Below are positions 1-8,104 of a stretch of 64,000 bases of DNA, piece by piece. How positions within the stretch are numbered: the stretch's first letter is position 1; each line of letters begins with the position of its first letter. The notes under the pieces were generated by a model. That model was not told the origin of the DNA. It saw nothing but the letters and a program-made list of their open reading frames with translations, and did not search any database. The stretch comes from Pseudomonas sp. Root71 (GTDB lineage Bacteria > Pseudomonadota > Gammaproteobacteria > Pseudomonadales > Pseudomonadaceae), in NCBI RefSeq assembly GCF_001429045.1, contig NZ_LMHY01000025.1, forward strand, positions 316,040 to 380,039, written 5' to 3'. A program made the position numbers and the translations under genes.

Positions 1-50
1 AGTCCAAGCCGGACAATCTGGTGTTTCTGCGCGATCACGCACCAGAGTGA
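1..50 (+). CDS. C-terminal tail of an unidentified upstream gene (partial)
   Basis: One forward frame is open from the window edge to a TGA at 48-50 and encodes about 15 residues ending in ...RDHAPE. The codons look like ordinary Pseudomonas coding sequence, and the sequence right after the stop becomes AT-richer and non-coding. The tail is too short to assign a family. It could also be chance, since only 15 codons are visible. Confidence 0.35.
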   Translation, partial: SKPDNLVFLRDHAPE

Positions 51-877
51 TGCATCCGGTCGGCGCACGACCTTCACACCCGCTCGTGCGCCGACCCTCG
101 ACTCACTTCAGCCTTCCCCGCCTTTTCGCCATTTTCATGGCGCCAGAAAAACACCACCCGATTTTCTAACTTTAGTTTCACTCGACTTCAATCATTTTTT
201 TGCGTAGTGGCACTGACTTTTTTTAACAGTGGTGGCACAAAAATATCCCAGCCAATGAACCGCCTATATATAAAGGGCGAAACGGCAAGTGCTATCAATT
301 TGAGAGCAGTGCCATCTTTCACAATATTTCAAGAAATTTCAGATTTCGCGATGAGCGGACTGGAACTATGTCCAAACGCGCCGCTCATACCACCGGTAAC
401 GATTCTCGCCGAGCGTGTACGAGATAACTTACGCAGATAAGCGATTCATGTTGCGAAGTTGAAACACTAACTTGCGCTGACTAATCACTGATTTGGACAA
501 CAGCAATCGGACAGGAGATAACGCGGTATGACTATCCCCTACAAGGCCACGACAGCGCCCCATATAAACGTGCTCACCCGAGCACCCAACCGCTTGATCC
601 ACGGGCTTTCGGCCTGACATCAAGCGTACAAGGCCGTTGCACCCGCATCCTTCCGACAGGAGGATCGGCTGCATAACAGGGCAAATCATAACAACAAGGC
701 CTAGTTGCGCACACTTTGAGTGCACTTATTTAGACACTCGTAACTTATATGCCAGCACAGGGCATTGTCGTGCCTGTAAGGCACACTTGCGAGTGCACTA
801 AAACACGCTGAACACCATTAACTCCGGCCATCTAATGGCTTGATGTATACAGGCTTGATAACAGAGAGGTAATTGCG
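51..877 (+). promoter_or_regulatory. Long algD upstream/leader region
   Basis: About 830 bp without a convincing gene lie before algD. The stretch is clearly AT-richer than its surroundings (for example around 160-350, with a TATATATAAAG run near 264) and has stops in all useful frames. In P. aeruginosa the algD promoter carries a long untranslated leader and many distant sites for AlgR, AmrZ and IHF. This region has the same size and position, so it is probably the operon's regulatory region. I could not place individual AlgR or AmrZ sites with confidence. Confidence 0.6.
363..389 (+). promoter_or_regulatory. Candidate AlgU (sigma22)-type promoter for algD
   Basis: GAACTA at 363-368 is followed after 16 bp by TCATA at 385-389. 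This resembles the AlgU/RpoE-type pattern GAACTT-N16/17-TCtgA, with one mismatch in the -35 element and weak agreement at -10. Transcription would start near 395 and give a leader of about 480 nt, comparable in scale to the long algD leader of P. aeruginosa. The match is imperfect, and other weak candidates exist nearby (for example TAACTT at 425). Confidence 0.3.
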
Positions 878-2194
878 ATGCGCATCAGCATTTTTGGTTT
901 GGGTTACGTCGGCGCAGTATGTGCCGGTTGCCTGTCTGCACGGGGCCATGACGTCGTTGGCGTCGATGTGGCCAAAGACAAGATCGATATGATCAATGCC
1001 GGCAAATCGCCGATCGTTGAACCGGGCCTGGGTGAACTTCTGGCCCAAGGCATCCAGACAGGTCGTCTGCGTGGCACCACCAACTTCGCCGAGGCGATTC
1101 GCGACACCGACCTGTCGATGATCTGCGTGGGCACGCCGAGCAAGAAGAACGGCGACCTGGAACTGAACTACATCGAGGCCGTATGCCGCGAAATCGGTTT
1201 TGTCCTGCGCGACAAGACCACCCGCCACACCATCGTCGTGCGCAGCACCGTGCTGCCGGGCACCGTGGCCAACGTGGTCATCCCGATTCTCGAAGACTGC
1301 TCCGGCAAGAAGGCCGGTGTTGATTTCGGCGTGGCCGTGAACCCTGAGTTCCTGCGCGAAAGCACCGCCATCGCCGACTACGACCAGCCGCCAATGACCG
1401 TCATCGGCGAATTCGACAAGGCGTCCGGCGACGTCCTGCAATCGCTGTACGAAGAGCTCGACGCACCGATCATCCGCAAGGACATCGCGGTCGCCGAGAT
1501 GATCAAGTACACCTGCAACGTGTGGCACGCCACCAAGGTCACCTTCGCCAACGAAATCGGCAACATCGCCAAGGCGGTCGGCGTCGACGGTCGCGAAGTG
1601 ATGGACGTGGTCTGCCAGGACAAGACCCTCAACCTGTCCCAGTACTACATGCGCCCAGGTTTCGCCTTCGGCGGCTCGTGCCTGCCAAAAGACGTGCGTG
1701 CCCTGACCTACCGCGCCGGTTCCCTGGACGTGGAAGCGCCGTTGCTCAACTCGCTGATGCGCAGCAACGAATCCCAGGTGCAGAACGCTTTCGACATCGT
1801 TTCCAGCCACGACAAACGCAAAGTCGCCCTGCTGGGTCTGAGCTTCAAGGCCGGCACCGACGACCTGCGCGAAAGCCCGCTGGTCGACCTGGCGGAAATG
1901 CTGATCGGCAAGGGCTACGACCTGAGCATCTACGACAGCAACGTCGAGTACGCCCGCGTTCACGGTGCGAACAAGGACTACATCGAGTCGAAGATCCCTC
2001 ACGTCTCGTCCTTGCTCAACTCCGACTTCGACGCGGTGATCAACAACTCCGACGTGATCATCCTCGGCAACCGTGACGAGAAATTCCGCGCCCTGGTGCA
2101 GGACGTTCCACACGGCAAGCAGGTGATCGACCTGGTGGGCTTCATGTCCAAGGCCACCAGCACCAATAGCCGGGCCGAAGGCATCTGCTGGTAA
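878..2194 (+). CDS. algD: GDP-mannose 6-dehydrogenase AlgD
   Basis: AlgD oxidises GDP-mannose to GDP-mannuronate with two NAD+, the committed step of alginate synthesis in the cytoplasm. The 438-residue protein starts with a Rossmann dinucleotide site (GLGYVGAVCAG, residues 7-17). It carries the catalytic cysteine of the UDP-glucose/GDP-mannose dehydrogenase family at Cys268 in FGGSCLPKD, the same number as in P. aeruginosa AlgD. The C-terminal part has the NAD-binding GLSFKAGTDDLRESP stretch. The ATG at 878 has a GAGAGG ribosome site about 7 nt upstream. It is the first gene of the alg operon, followed by a 200-bp spacer with a REPIN before alg8. Confidence 0.97.
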   Translation: MRISIFGLGYVGAVCAGCLSARGHDVVGVDVAKDKIDMINAGKSPIVEPGLGELLAQGIQTGRLRGTTNFAEAIRDTDLSMICVGTPSKKNGDLELNYIEAVCREIGFVLRDKTTRHTIVVRSTVLPGTVANVVIPILEDCSGKKAGVDFGVAVNPEFLRESTAIADYDQPPMTVIGEFDKASGDVLQSLYEELDAPIIRKDIAVAEMIKYTCNVWHATKVTFANEIGNIAKAVGVDGREVMDVVCQDKTLNLSQYYMRPGFAFGGSCLPKDVRALTYRAGSLDVEAPLLNSLMRSNESQVQNAFDIVSSHDKRKVALLGLSFKAGTDDLRESPLVDLAEMLIGKGYDLSIYDSNVEYARVHGANKDYIESKIPHVSSLLNSDFDAVINNSDVIILGNRDEKFRALVQDVPHGKQVIDLVGFMSKATSTNSRAEGICW

Positions 2195-2202
2195 CGCGGT
2201 AT

Positions 2203-2289
2203 CTGTAGGAGCTGCCGCAGGCTGCGATCTTTTGGCGCCGGCGTGATTGCTGAAGATCAAAAGATCGCAGGCTTCGCCAGCTCCTACAG
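2203..2289. repeat. REPIN-like inverted repeat between algD and alg8
   Basis: TGTAGGAGCTGCC...GCTGCGATCTTTTG on the left is mirrored by CAAAAGATCGCAGG...CAGCTCCTACA on the right around a loop of about 20 bp. The same family recurs at 12303 and 15936. In the operon mRNA it would fold into a long hairpin just after algD, where it could cause partial termination or protect the upstream message from 3' exonucleases. Confidence 0.85.
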
Positions 2290-2394
2290 GGATTCTGGCG
2301 TCATCCAGAGCGGGTGCCGCCAGTTTTCACAGGCCTGCCTTAACCCCATCGGGCCACCCCAAAGGCTCGCCCGAGATCGAGACGGATGCAGATT

Positions 2395-3876
2395 ATGCAC
2401 AGGCTAAAGCACGGCCTACTCCAGGCCGCCGGTTGGCTGTTCTACCTGAGTTTACTGATGGGTCTCGCCATGGCGTTGCCCGTGTCCACGTTCGACTCCG
2501 AGTCGAAGGACTTCATTTTCCTGATTGGCGCCGTGGGTATCTGGCGCTACTCGATGGGTGCCACTCACTTTGTGCGCGGCATGATTTTTCTGTACATCGT
2601 CTACCCGTACCTGCGGCGCAAAGTGCGCAAGCTGGGCAAAGCGGCTGACCCGTCCCACGTGTTCCTGATGGTCACCAGTTTCCGCATCGATGCCCTGACC
2701 ACCGCGCAGGTCTACAGCTCGGTGATCCGCGAAGCCATCGACTGCGGCCTGCCGACCACCGTGGTCTGCTCCATCGTGGAAATGTCCGATGAGCTGCTGG
2801 TCAAAAGCCTGTGGAACCGGATGAACCCGCCGTCCCGGGTCAAGCTCGACTTCGTGCGCATTCCCGGCACCGGCAAACGCGATGGCCTGGCCTACGGCTT
2901 CCGCGCCATCTCCCGGCACCTGCCGGATGATCGCGCCGTGGTCGCTGTCATCGATGGTGACACCGTGCTGGCCGAAGGCGTGGTGCTCAAGACCGTGCCG
3001 TGGTTCCAGCTGTTCGGCAACGTCGGTGGCCTGACCACCAACGAATTCTGCGAAGTGCGCGGCGGCTACATCATGAGCGAATGGCACAAGCTGCGTTTCG
3101 CCCAGCGCCACATCAACATGTGCTCGATGGCCTTGTCCAAGCGCGTGCTGACCATGACCGGCCGCATGTCGGTGTTCCGCGCCACCGTGGTCACCAACCC
3201 GGACTTCATCGCCGACGTGGAAAGCGACTCGCTGCAACACTGGCGCCTGGGCCGCTTCAAGTTCCTTACCGGCGATGACAAGTCGAGCTGGTTCAGCCTG
3301 ATGCGCCTGGGCTACGACACGTTCTACGTGCCCGACGCGGCGATCAACACCGTTGAACACCCGCCGGAAAAGAGCTTCATCAAGGCCAGCCGCAAACTGA
3401 TGTTCCGCTGGTACGGCAACAACCTGCGGCAGAACTCCCGTGCCCTGGGCCTGGGGGTCAAACGCCTTGGCGTGTTCACTTCGGTGGTGCTGTTCGACCA
3501 GCGCGTGTCGATGTGGACCTCGCTGCTGGGCCTGACCGTGGCGTTGATCGCCAGCTTCAAGTACGGCACCGCGTTCATCCTGGTGTACCTGCTGTGGATC
3601 GGCATCACCCGGTTCATCCTGACCTTGTTGCTGTCGTGCTCCGGACACCGGATCGGCCCGGCCTACCCGGCAATTCTCTATTACAACCAGATAGTCGGCG
3701 CGCTGGTGAAGATCTACGTGTTCTTCCGCCTCGACCAACAGTCCTGGACTCGCCAACCCACTTCCCTGACCCGTGATCTCGCCAGCTTTCAACGTTGGTT
3801 CAACACCTGGTCGTCTCGGACCATGACCTTCTCTGCCGGCAGCATTTTTGTCGCCGTGCTGCTGTTGATGGTCTGA
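2395..3876 (+). CDS. alg8: Alginate polymerase glycosyltransferase Alg8
   Basis: Alg8 is the inner-membrane processive GT2 enzyme that polymerises GDP-mannuronate. Visible features are two N-terminal membrane segments, a cytosolic GT2 domain with the DGD metal/nucleotide motif (about residues 187-189), the TGDDKS catalytic motif (about 292-297) and an RW motif (338-339), then several C-terminal membrane segments. An in-frame ATG at 2386 also exists. I prefer 2395 because GAGACGG at 2377-2383 is spaced about 11 nt from it but only 2 nt from 2386, and because homologues begin MHRLK. Its length of 493 residues is close to the 494 usual for the family. It works with Alg44, 36 bp downstream. Confidence 0.95.
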   Translation: MHRLKHGLLQAAGWLFYLSLLMGLAMALPVSTFDSESKDFIFLIGAVGIWRYSMGATHFVRGMIFLYIVYPYLRRKVRKLGKAADPSHVFLMVTSFRIDALTTAQVYSSVIREAIDCGLPTTVVCSIVEMSDELLVKSLWNRMNPPSRVKLDFVRIPGTGKRDGLAYGFRAISRHLPDDRAVVAVIDGDTVLAEGVVLKTVPWFQLFGNVGGLTTNEFCEVRGGYIMSEWHKLRFAQRHINMCSMALSKRVLTMTGRMSVFRATVVTNPDFIADVESDSLQHWRLGRFKFLTGDDKSSWFSLMRLGYDTFYVPDAAINTVEHPPEKSFIKASRKLMFRWYGNNLRQNSRALGLGVKRLGVFTSVVLFDQRVSMWTSLLGLTVALIASFKYGTAFILVYLLWIGITRFILTLLLSCSGHRIGPAYPAILYYNQIVGALVKIYVFFRLDQQSWTRQPTSLTRDLASFQRWFNTWSSRTMTFSAGSIFVAVLLLMV

Positions 3877-3912
3877 CCGAACTCGCCTGAATTAACTAGG
3901 AAAACGCCCCCT

Positions 3913-5082
3913 ATGAATACCGCCGTCAACGCCAACGTAGTGCACGAATCCGAAGCCCAGCGCCAACACGCCCGAGTGAAAATCCCGGCCAAGTTGCGTT
4001 TCTTCGGCCCTGACCGGACGCCGGTCGAAGCCCGGGTGATCGACCTGTCCGCCGGTGGCCTGGCATTCAACGCCGGTCAGTTGCCGCTGAAGGTGGGTGA
4101 CGTGTACAAGGCCCGCCTGCAATTCGTCATCGACAACCTCGGCCTGGCCATGGACGTCGAGTTGCAGGTCCGCTCCTTCGACCGCGAGACCGGACGCGCC
4201 GGCTGCCAGTTCCAGAACCTGGAACCACGGGACATCTCGACCCTGCGCCACCTGATCACTTCGCACCTGGCGGGCGACATCGTCAGCGTAGGTGAAATGC
4301 TGGCGACCCTGCAGCGCGACAACTTCACCAAGGCACGCAAGACGAAGGACGGCGGCCACGGCATGTCCGCGTTCGGCCGCCTGAAAGCCGTGACCTTCAG
4401 CCTGGGGATCTTCGTTGTCGGCGTGGCTGCATTCGGCTTTGTCTTCAAGTCGGTGTACGGCATGTACTTCGTCAGCCATGCCCAGGCCGGCCTGGTCAGC
4501 GTGCCGGGCGTGAACATCACCATGCCCCGCGACGGCACCGTGCAGAGTCTGGTGAAAGCCGACGGCGTGGCCGCCAAGGGCGCACCGCTGGCAACCTTCA
4601 GCACCAGCATGCTCGACGTGCTCAAGGGCCATCTGGACGAAGACCAACTGCAACCGGCCAAGGTTGAAGAACTGTTCGGCAAGCAGATGACCGGCACCCT
4701 GACCTCGCCTTGCGACTGCACCGTGGCCCAGCAAATGGTCGCCAACGGTCAGTACGCCAGCAAGGGCGACGTGATCTTCCAACTGGTCCCGCGGGGCGGC
4801 GAAGCCAATGTTGAAGCGCGCTTCTCCTATCGCCAGTTCGGCGACGTGCGCCCGGGTACTTCGGTACGCTTCCAGATCGCCGGCGAGGACAAGAGCCGCA
4901 CCGGCAAGATCGTCAGCAGCACCAGCCTGAAAAGCGCCGATCTGTCTTCGGACATCCGCGTGCTGATCCAGCCGGACGAAACCCTGGACAGCTCCCTCGC
5001 CGGCCGCCCGGTGGAAGTGAACAGCGACCGTGGCCCGAACCTGAACTGGCTGATCGACAAAGCCATGGCTGTCGGTCTTTAA
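3913..5082 (+). CDS. alg44: Alginate co-polymerase Alg44, PilZ c-di-GMP receptor
   Basis: This inner-membrane protein activates Alg8 when it binds c-di-GMP. The N-terminal PilZ domain has the full binding signature: Arg17 and Arg21 (QRQHAR) and Asp44-x-Ser46 (DLSAGG), at the same positions as in P. aeruginosa Alg44. One membrane segment follows at about 158-182 (FSLGIFVVGVAAFGFVF). The periplasmic part resembles HlyD-type membrane-fusion proteins, with a biotinyl-lipoyl-like half motif near residues 200-290. The gene is preceded by AGGAAAACG at 3898-3906 and sits 9 bp before algK. Polymer synthesis is therefore post-translationally tied to cellular c-di-GMP. Confidence 0.96.
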   Translation: MNTAVNANVVHESEAQRQHARVKIPAKLRFFGPDRTPVEARVIDLSAGGLAFNAGQLPLKVGDVYKARLQFVIDNLGLAMDVELQVRSFDRETGRAGCQFQNLEPRDISTLRHLITSHLAGDIVSVGEMLATLQRDNFTKARKTKDGGHGMSAFGRLKAVTFSLGIFVVGVAAFGFVFKSVYGMYFVSHAQAGLVSVPGVNITMPRDGTVQSLVKADGVAAKGAPLATFSTSMLDVLKGHLDEDQLQPAKVEELFGKQMTGTLTSPCDCTVAQQMVANGQYASKGDVIFQLVPRGGEANVEARFSYRQFGDVRPGTSVRFQIAGEDKSRTGKIVSSTSLKSADLSSDIRVLIQPDETLDSSLAGRPVEVNSDRGPNLNWLIDKAMAVGL

Positions 5083-5091
5083 GTCGAGGAC

Positions 5092-6597
5092 ATGCCTGTG
5101 ACTACTCCAACCCTCAACACGCCGCCGACCCTGTGGGAGCGAGCTTGCTCGCGATGGGATCGACGCGGTCTGTCTGATGCACCGAGTCGCCTGCTTCGCG
5201 AGCAAGCCCGCTCCCACATGGGCTCTCTGTGTGCCGTTGCATTGGCGGTGAGCCTCGCCGGTTGCGCCGGCCTGCCCGACCAGCGCCTGGCCAACGAAGC
5301 GCTAAAGCGCGGTGACACCACCACTGCCGCGGCGAACTACCGGCAACTGGCAGACCTGGGCTACAGCGAAGCCCAGGTCGGCCTGGCCGATATCCAGGTC
5401 GACAGCCGTGACCCGGCGCAGATGAAACAGGCCGAGGCGACTTACCGCGCCGCAGCCAGCGTTTCGCCGCGCGCCCAGGCACGCCTCGGTCGTCTGCTGG
5501 TGGCCAAGCCCGGTTCCACCGAAGCGGAACAACACGAAGCCGAAACCCTGTTGAAAAAAGCCGCTGCGGCAGGCGAAGGCAATACGCTGATCCCGTTGGC
5601 GATGCTGTACCTGCAATACCCGCACAGCTTTCCCAACGTGAACGCCCAGCAGCAGATCAGCCAATGGCGTGCCGAGAACAAACCGGAAGCGGGTCTGGCG
5701 CAAGTGCTGCTCTATCGCACCCAGGGTACCTACGACCAGCATCTGGATGACGTGGAAAAAATCTGCAAGGCCGCGCTCAACATCAGCGATATCTGCTACG
5801 TCGAACTGGCCACGGTCTATCAGAAACAGGCCAAGCCAGAGCAACAGGCCGAGCTGATCAAGCAGATGCAAGCGGCTCATGCCCAAGGCACCGTTTCGGC
5901 GCAGCGCGTCGACAGCGTCGCCCGCGTGCTCGCCGATGCCTCCCTGGGCAAGACCGACGAGAAAACCGCGCAGTCGCTGCTCGAACCGATCGCACCGGGC
6001 TACCCGGCATCGTGGGTCAGCCTCGCGCAATTGCTCTACGACTTCCCGGAACTGGGCGACGTCGACCAGATGATGAAGTACCTGGACAACGGCCGCGCCG
6101 CCGACCAGCCTCGCGCCGAACTGTTGCTGGGCAAGCTCTACTTCGAAGGCAAACTGGTGCCGGCCGACGCCAAGGTCGCCGAAGCGCATTTCCAGAAAGC
6201 CGTCGGCCGTGAAGTCGCTGCCGATTACTACCTCGGCCAGATCTATCGCCGTGGCTACCTGGGCAAGGTCTACCCGCAGAAGGCTCTCGACCATTTGTTG
6301 ACCGCTGCGCGCAACGGCCAGAACAGCGCCGACTTCGCCATTGCCCAATTGTTTTCCCAAGGCAAGGGCACCAAGCCTGATCCGCTGAACGCCTACGTCT
6401 TCAGCCAACTGGCCCTGGCCCAGAACACTCCGCAAGCCACCGAGCTTGCGCAAACAATCCAAACGCAATTGCCGCCCGACCGGTTGGCCGAAGCCCAACG
6501 CCTGTTGAAACAAGAACAGGCCGTGCGCGGTGCCCTGAGCCCGAACACGCCGGAAATGCATGCCCTGCAAGAAGAAGATGGCGAGGAATCCCAATGA
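5092..6597 (+). CDS. algK: Alginate outer-membrane lipoprotein AlgK, with REPIN-derived N-terminal extension
   Basis: AlgK is a periplasmic TPR/Sel1-repeat lipoprotein that helps place the AlgE porin and links it to the synthase. After the N-terminus the protein matches the family (QRLANEALKRGDT..., repeated Sel1-type helices, ALDHLLTAARNGQ). The lipobox LAGC has its cysteine at codon 58. Between the ATG at 5092 (GAGGA site upstream) and the hydrophobic signal segment lies an 87-bp REPIN (5132-5218), translated in frame as 29 extra codons. Removing them leaves 472 residues, close to the usual 475. Translation could instead start at the ATG at 5218, but that start lacks a ribosome site and would give a signal peptide with no positive charge. 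The product is secure; the true start is not. Confidence 0.9.
   Translation: MPVTTPTLNTPPTLWERACSRWDRRGLSDAPSRLLREQARSHMGSLCAVALAVSLAGCAGLPDQRLANEALKRGDTTTAAANYRQLADLGYSEAQVGLADIQVDSRDPAQMKQAEATYRAAASVSPRAQARLGRLLVAKPGSTEAEQHEAETLLKKAAAAGEGNTLIPLAMLYLQYPHSFPNVNAQQQISQWRAENKPEAGLAQVLLYRTQGTYDQHLDDVEKICKAALNISDICYVELATVYQKQAKPEQQAELIKQMQAAHAQGTVSAQRVDSVARVLADASLGKTDEKTAQSLLEPIAPGYPASWVSLAQLLYDFPELGDVDQMMKYLDNGRAADQPRAELLLGKLYFEGKLVPADAKVAEAHFQKAVGREVAADYYLGQIYRRGYLGKVYPQKALDHLLTAARNGQNSADFAIAQLFSQGKGTKPDPLNAYVFSQLALAQNTPQATELAQTIQTQLPPDRLAEAQRLLKQEQAVRGALSPNTPEMHALQEEDGEESQ
5132..5218. repeat. REPIN inside the algK coding sequence
   Basis: The left arm TGTGGGAGCGAGCTTGCTCG (5132-5151) is mirrored by CGAGCAAGCCCGCTCCCACA ending at 5218, with about 45 bp between the arms. 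The element is 87 bp, exactly 29 codons. It keeps the reading frame open and supplies WERACSR and REQARSH to the translated N-terminus. Confidence 0.9.
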
Positions 6598-8078
6598 AGT
6601 TGAATCCATTCATGAAGGCCGGTATTGGCCTGACATTCGCGCTGATCTGGTCTTGCCCGACGCTTGCTGCGATGACTGAAGAAACCAAGAACTTCGGCCT
6701 GGACGTGAAAATCACCGGCCAGTCCGAAGATGACCGCGACCTCGGCACCGCTCCCGGCGGCGACGTCAATGGCGTCGGCCTCGACCTGCGTCCGTGGGTC
6801 TACGGCGAAAGCGGCGCGTGGAGCGCCTACGCCATGGGTCAGGCGGTGACGTCCACTGACATCATCGAGACCGACACCCTGCAACAATCCGATGGCGCCG
6901 AGAACACCGACAACGGTGATCGCGAGACCAAGAAAAACTACCTGGCCATGCGTGAGTTCTGGGTCGGCTACAGCGGCTTCACGCCCTACCCCGGCGAGAT
7001 CCTGAAGTTCGGTCGCCAGCGCCTGCGCAATGACGACGGCCAATGGCGCGACACCAACATCGAAGCCCTGAACTGGACCTTCGACACGACCCTGCTGCGC
7101 GCCAACGTCGGTATCGCCGAACGCTTCAGCGAGTACCGCACCGACCTCAAGGAATTGTCGCCACAAGACAAGGATCGCCTGCACGCCTACGCCGATGCCG
7201 CGTACCAGTGGACACCGGGCAACTGGGTCGGCATTCGCGGTCATCACACCCATGACAACGGCAAGCTCGATTACCCGGAGCCGGGTGTACCGACCGATTC
7301 GCTGGACAAGAAACAGAACGGTGACATCAGCTGGCTCGGCCTGACCGCCGACAGCGACGCCTACAACTGGCGCAACACCAACACCGTCAATTACTGGGGC
7401 AGCATCACCGGCATGAGCGGCGACATCGACAAGGTCAACCCGCTGAACGCCGACGGCACGCCGCCAACTGAAGCCAAGCGCGGTGAAGACCTCAACGGCT
7501 GGGCCACCGATGTCGGCGTGCGTTTGCGCCTCGATCCGCAATGGCAAGTCGGTGCCGCCTATGCCCGCGCCAGCGCCGACTACGAACAGAACGGTCTGGA
7601 AAGTAACCGCTCGAACTACACCGGCACCCGCTCGCGCGTGCACCGTTTCGGCGAGGCCTTCCGTGGCGAAATGAACAACATGCAGAGCGCCACCCTGTTC
7701 GGTTCGTGGATGCTCAACGACGAATACGACGCCAGCCTGATCTACCACAAGTTCTGGCGTGTCGACGGCAACAAGCCGGTCGGCAGCAATGGCATCAACG
7801 CCGTCGAGAACAACACCGACGATGTGACCGGCGCGATCCTCTCCAGTACTTCGCTGCCACTGAACGATGGCGAGAAAGACCTCGGTCAGGAAATGGATCT
7901 GGTGGTCACCAAGTACTTCAAGCAAGGCTTGTTGCCGGCGTCGATGAGTCAGGCGATCGATGAGCCTTCGGCCCTGGTGCGCTTCCGTGGCGGCGTGTTC
8001 AAGCCAGGCGATGCGTACGGCAAGGAAGTCGATTCGTACATGCACCGTGCGTTCATCGACGTGATCTGGCGCTTCTGA
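6594..8078 (+). CDS. algE: Alginate export porin AlgE
   Basis: AlgE is the outer-membrane beta-barrel (18 strands in P. aeruginosa) through which alginate leaves the cell. The 494-residue product has a signal peptide (MKLNPFMKAGIGLTFALIW...) with likely cleavage after LAA near residue 26. It has alternating barrel-like sequence throughout and ends in an aromatic residue (DVIWRF), as outer-membrane proteins do. The ATG overlaps the algK stop by 4 bp, which suggests translational coupling with its partner AlgK. Its stop overlaps a possible ATG at 8078 of the algG frame. Confidence 0.96.
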   Translation: MKLNPFMKAGIGLTFALIWSCPTLAAMTEETKNFGLDVKITGQSEDDRDLGTAPGGDVNGVGLDLRPWVYGESGAWSAYAMGQAVTSTDIIETDTLQQSDGAENTDNGDRETKKNYLAMREFWVGYSGFTPYPGEILKFGRQRLRNDDGQWRDTNIEALNWTFDTTLLRANVGIAERFSEYRTDLKELSPQDKDRLHAYADAAYQWTPGNWVGIRGHHTHDNGKLDYPEPGVPTDSLDKKQNGDISWLGLTADSDAYNWRNTNTVNYWGSITGMSGDIDKVNPLNADGTPPTEAKRGEDLNGWATDVGVRLRLDPQWQVGAAYARASADYEQNGLESNRSNYTGTRSRVHRFGEAFRGEMNNMQSATLFGSWMLNDEYDASLIYHKFWRVDGNKPVGSNGINAVENNTDDVTGAILSSTSLPLNDGEKDLGQEMDLVVTKYFKQGLLPASMSQAIDEPSALVRFRGGVFKPGDAYGKEVDSYMHRAFIDVIWRF

Positions 8079-8104
8079 TGCAAACCGCGAAGGGAGTCTC
8101 CCAG

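Noticed and set aside
429..725. Minus-strand open frame of 98 codons in the algD leader
   Set aside because: No ribosome site, composition unlike a protein, and it lies across the AT-rich regulatory region; a chance frame.
818..2260. Long antisense open frame across algD (480 codons), and similar long antisense frames over alg8, algE, rsmH, murC and others
   Set aside because: These are mirror frames produced by G+C-rich third-position bias of real genes; their translations are low-complexity Val/His/Gln/Asp-rich sequence without motifs.
5092..5217. Reading the algK upstream segment as a separate small gene
   Set aside because: The frame continues without a stop into algK, and the 5' codons plus GAGGA site look like the original algK start now split by a REPIN.
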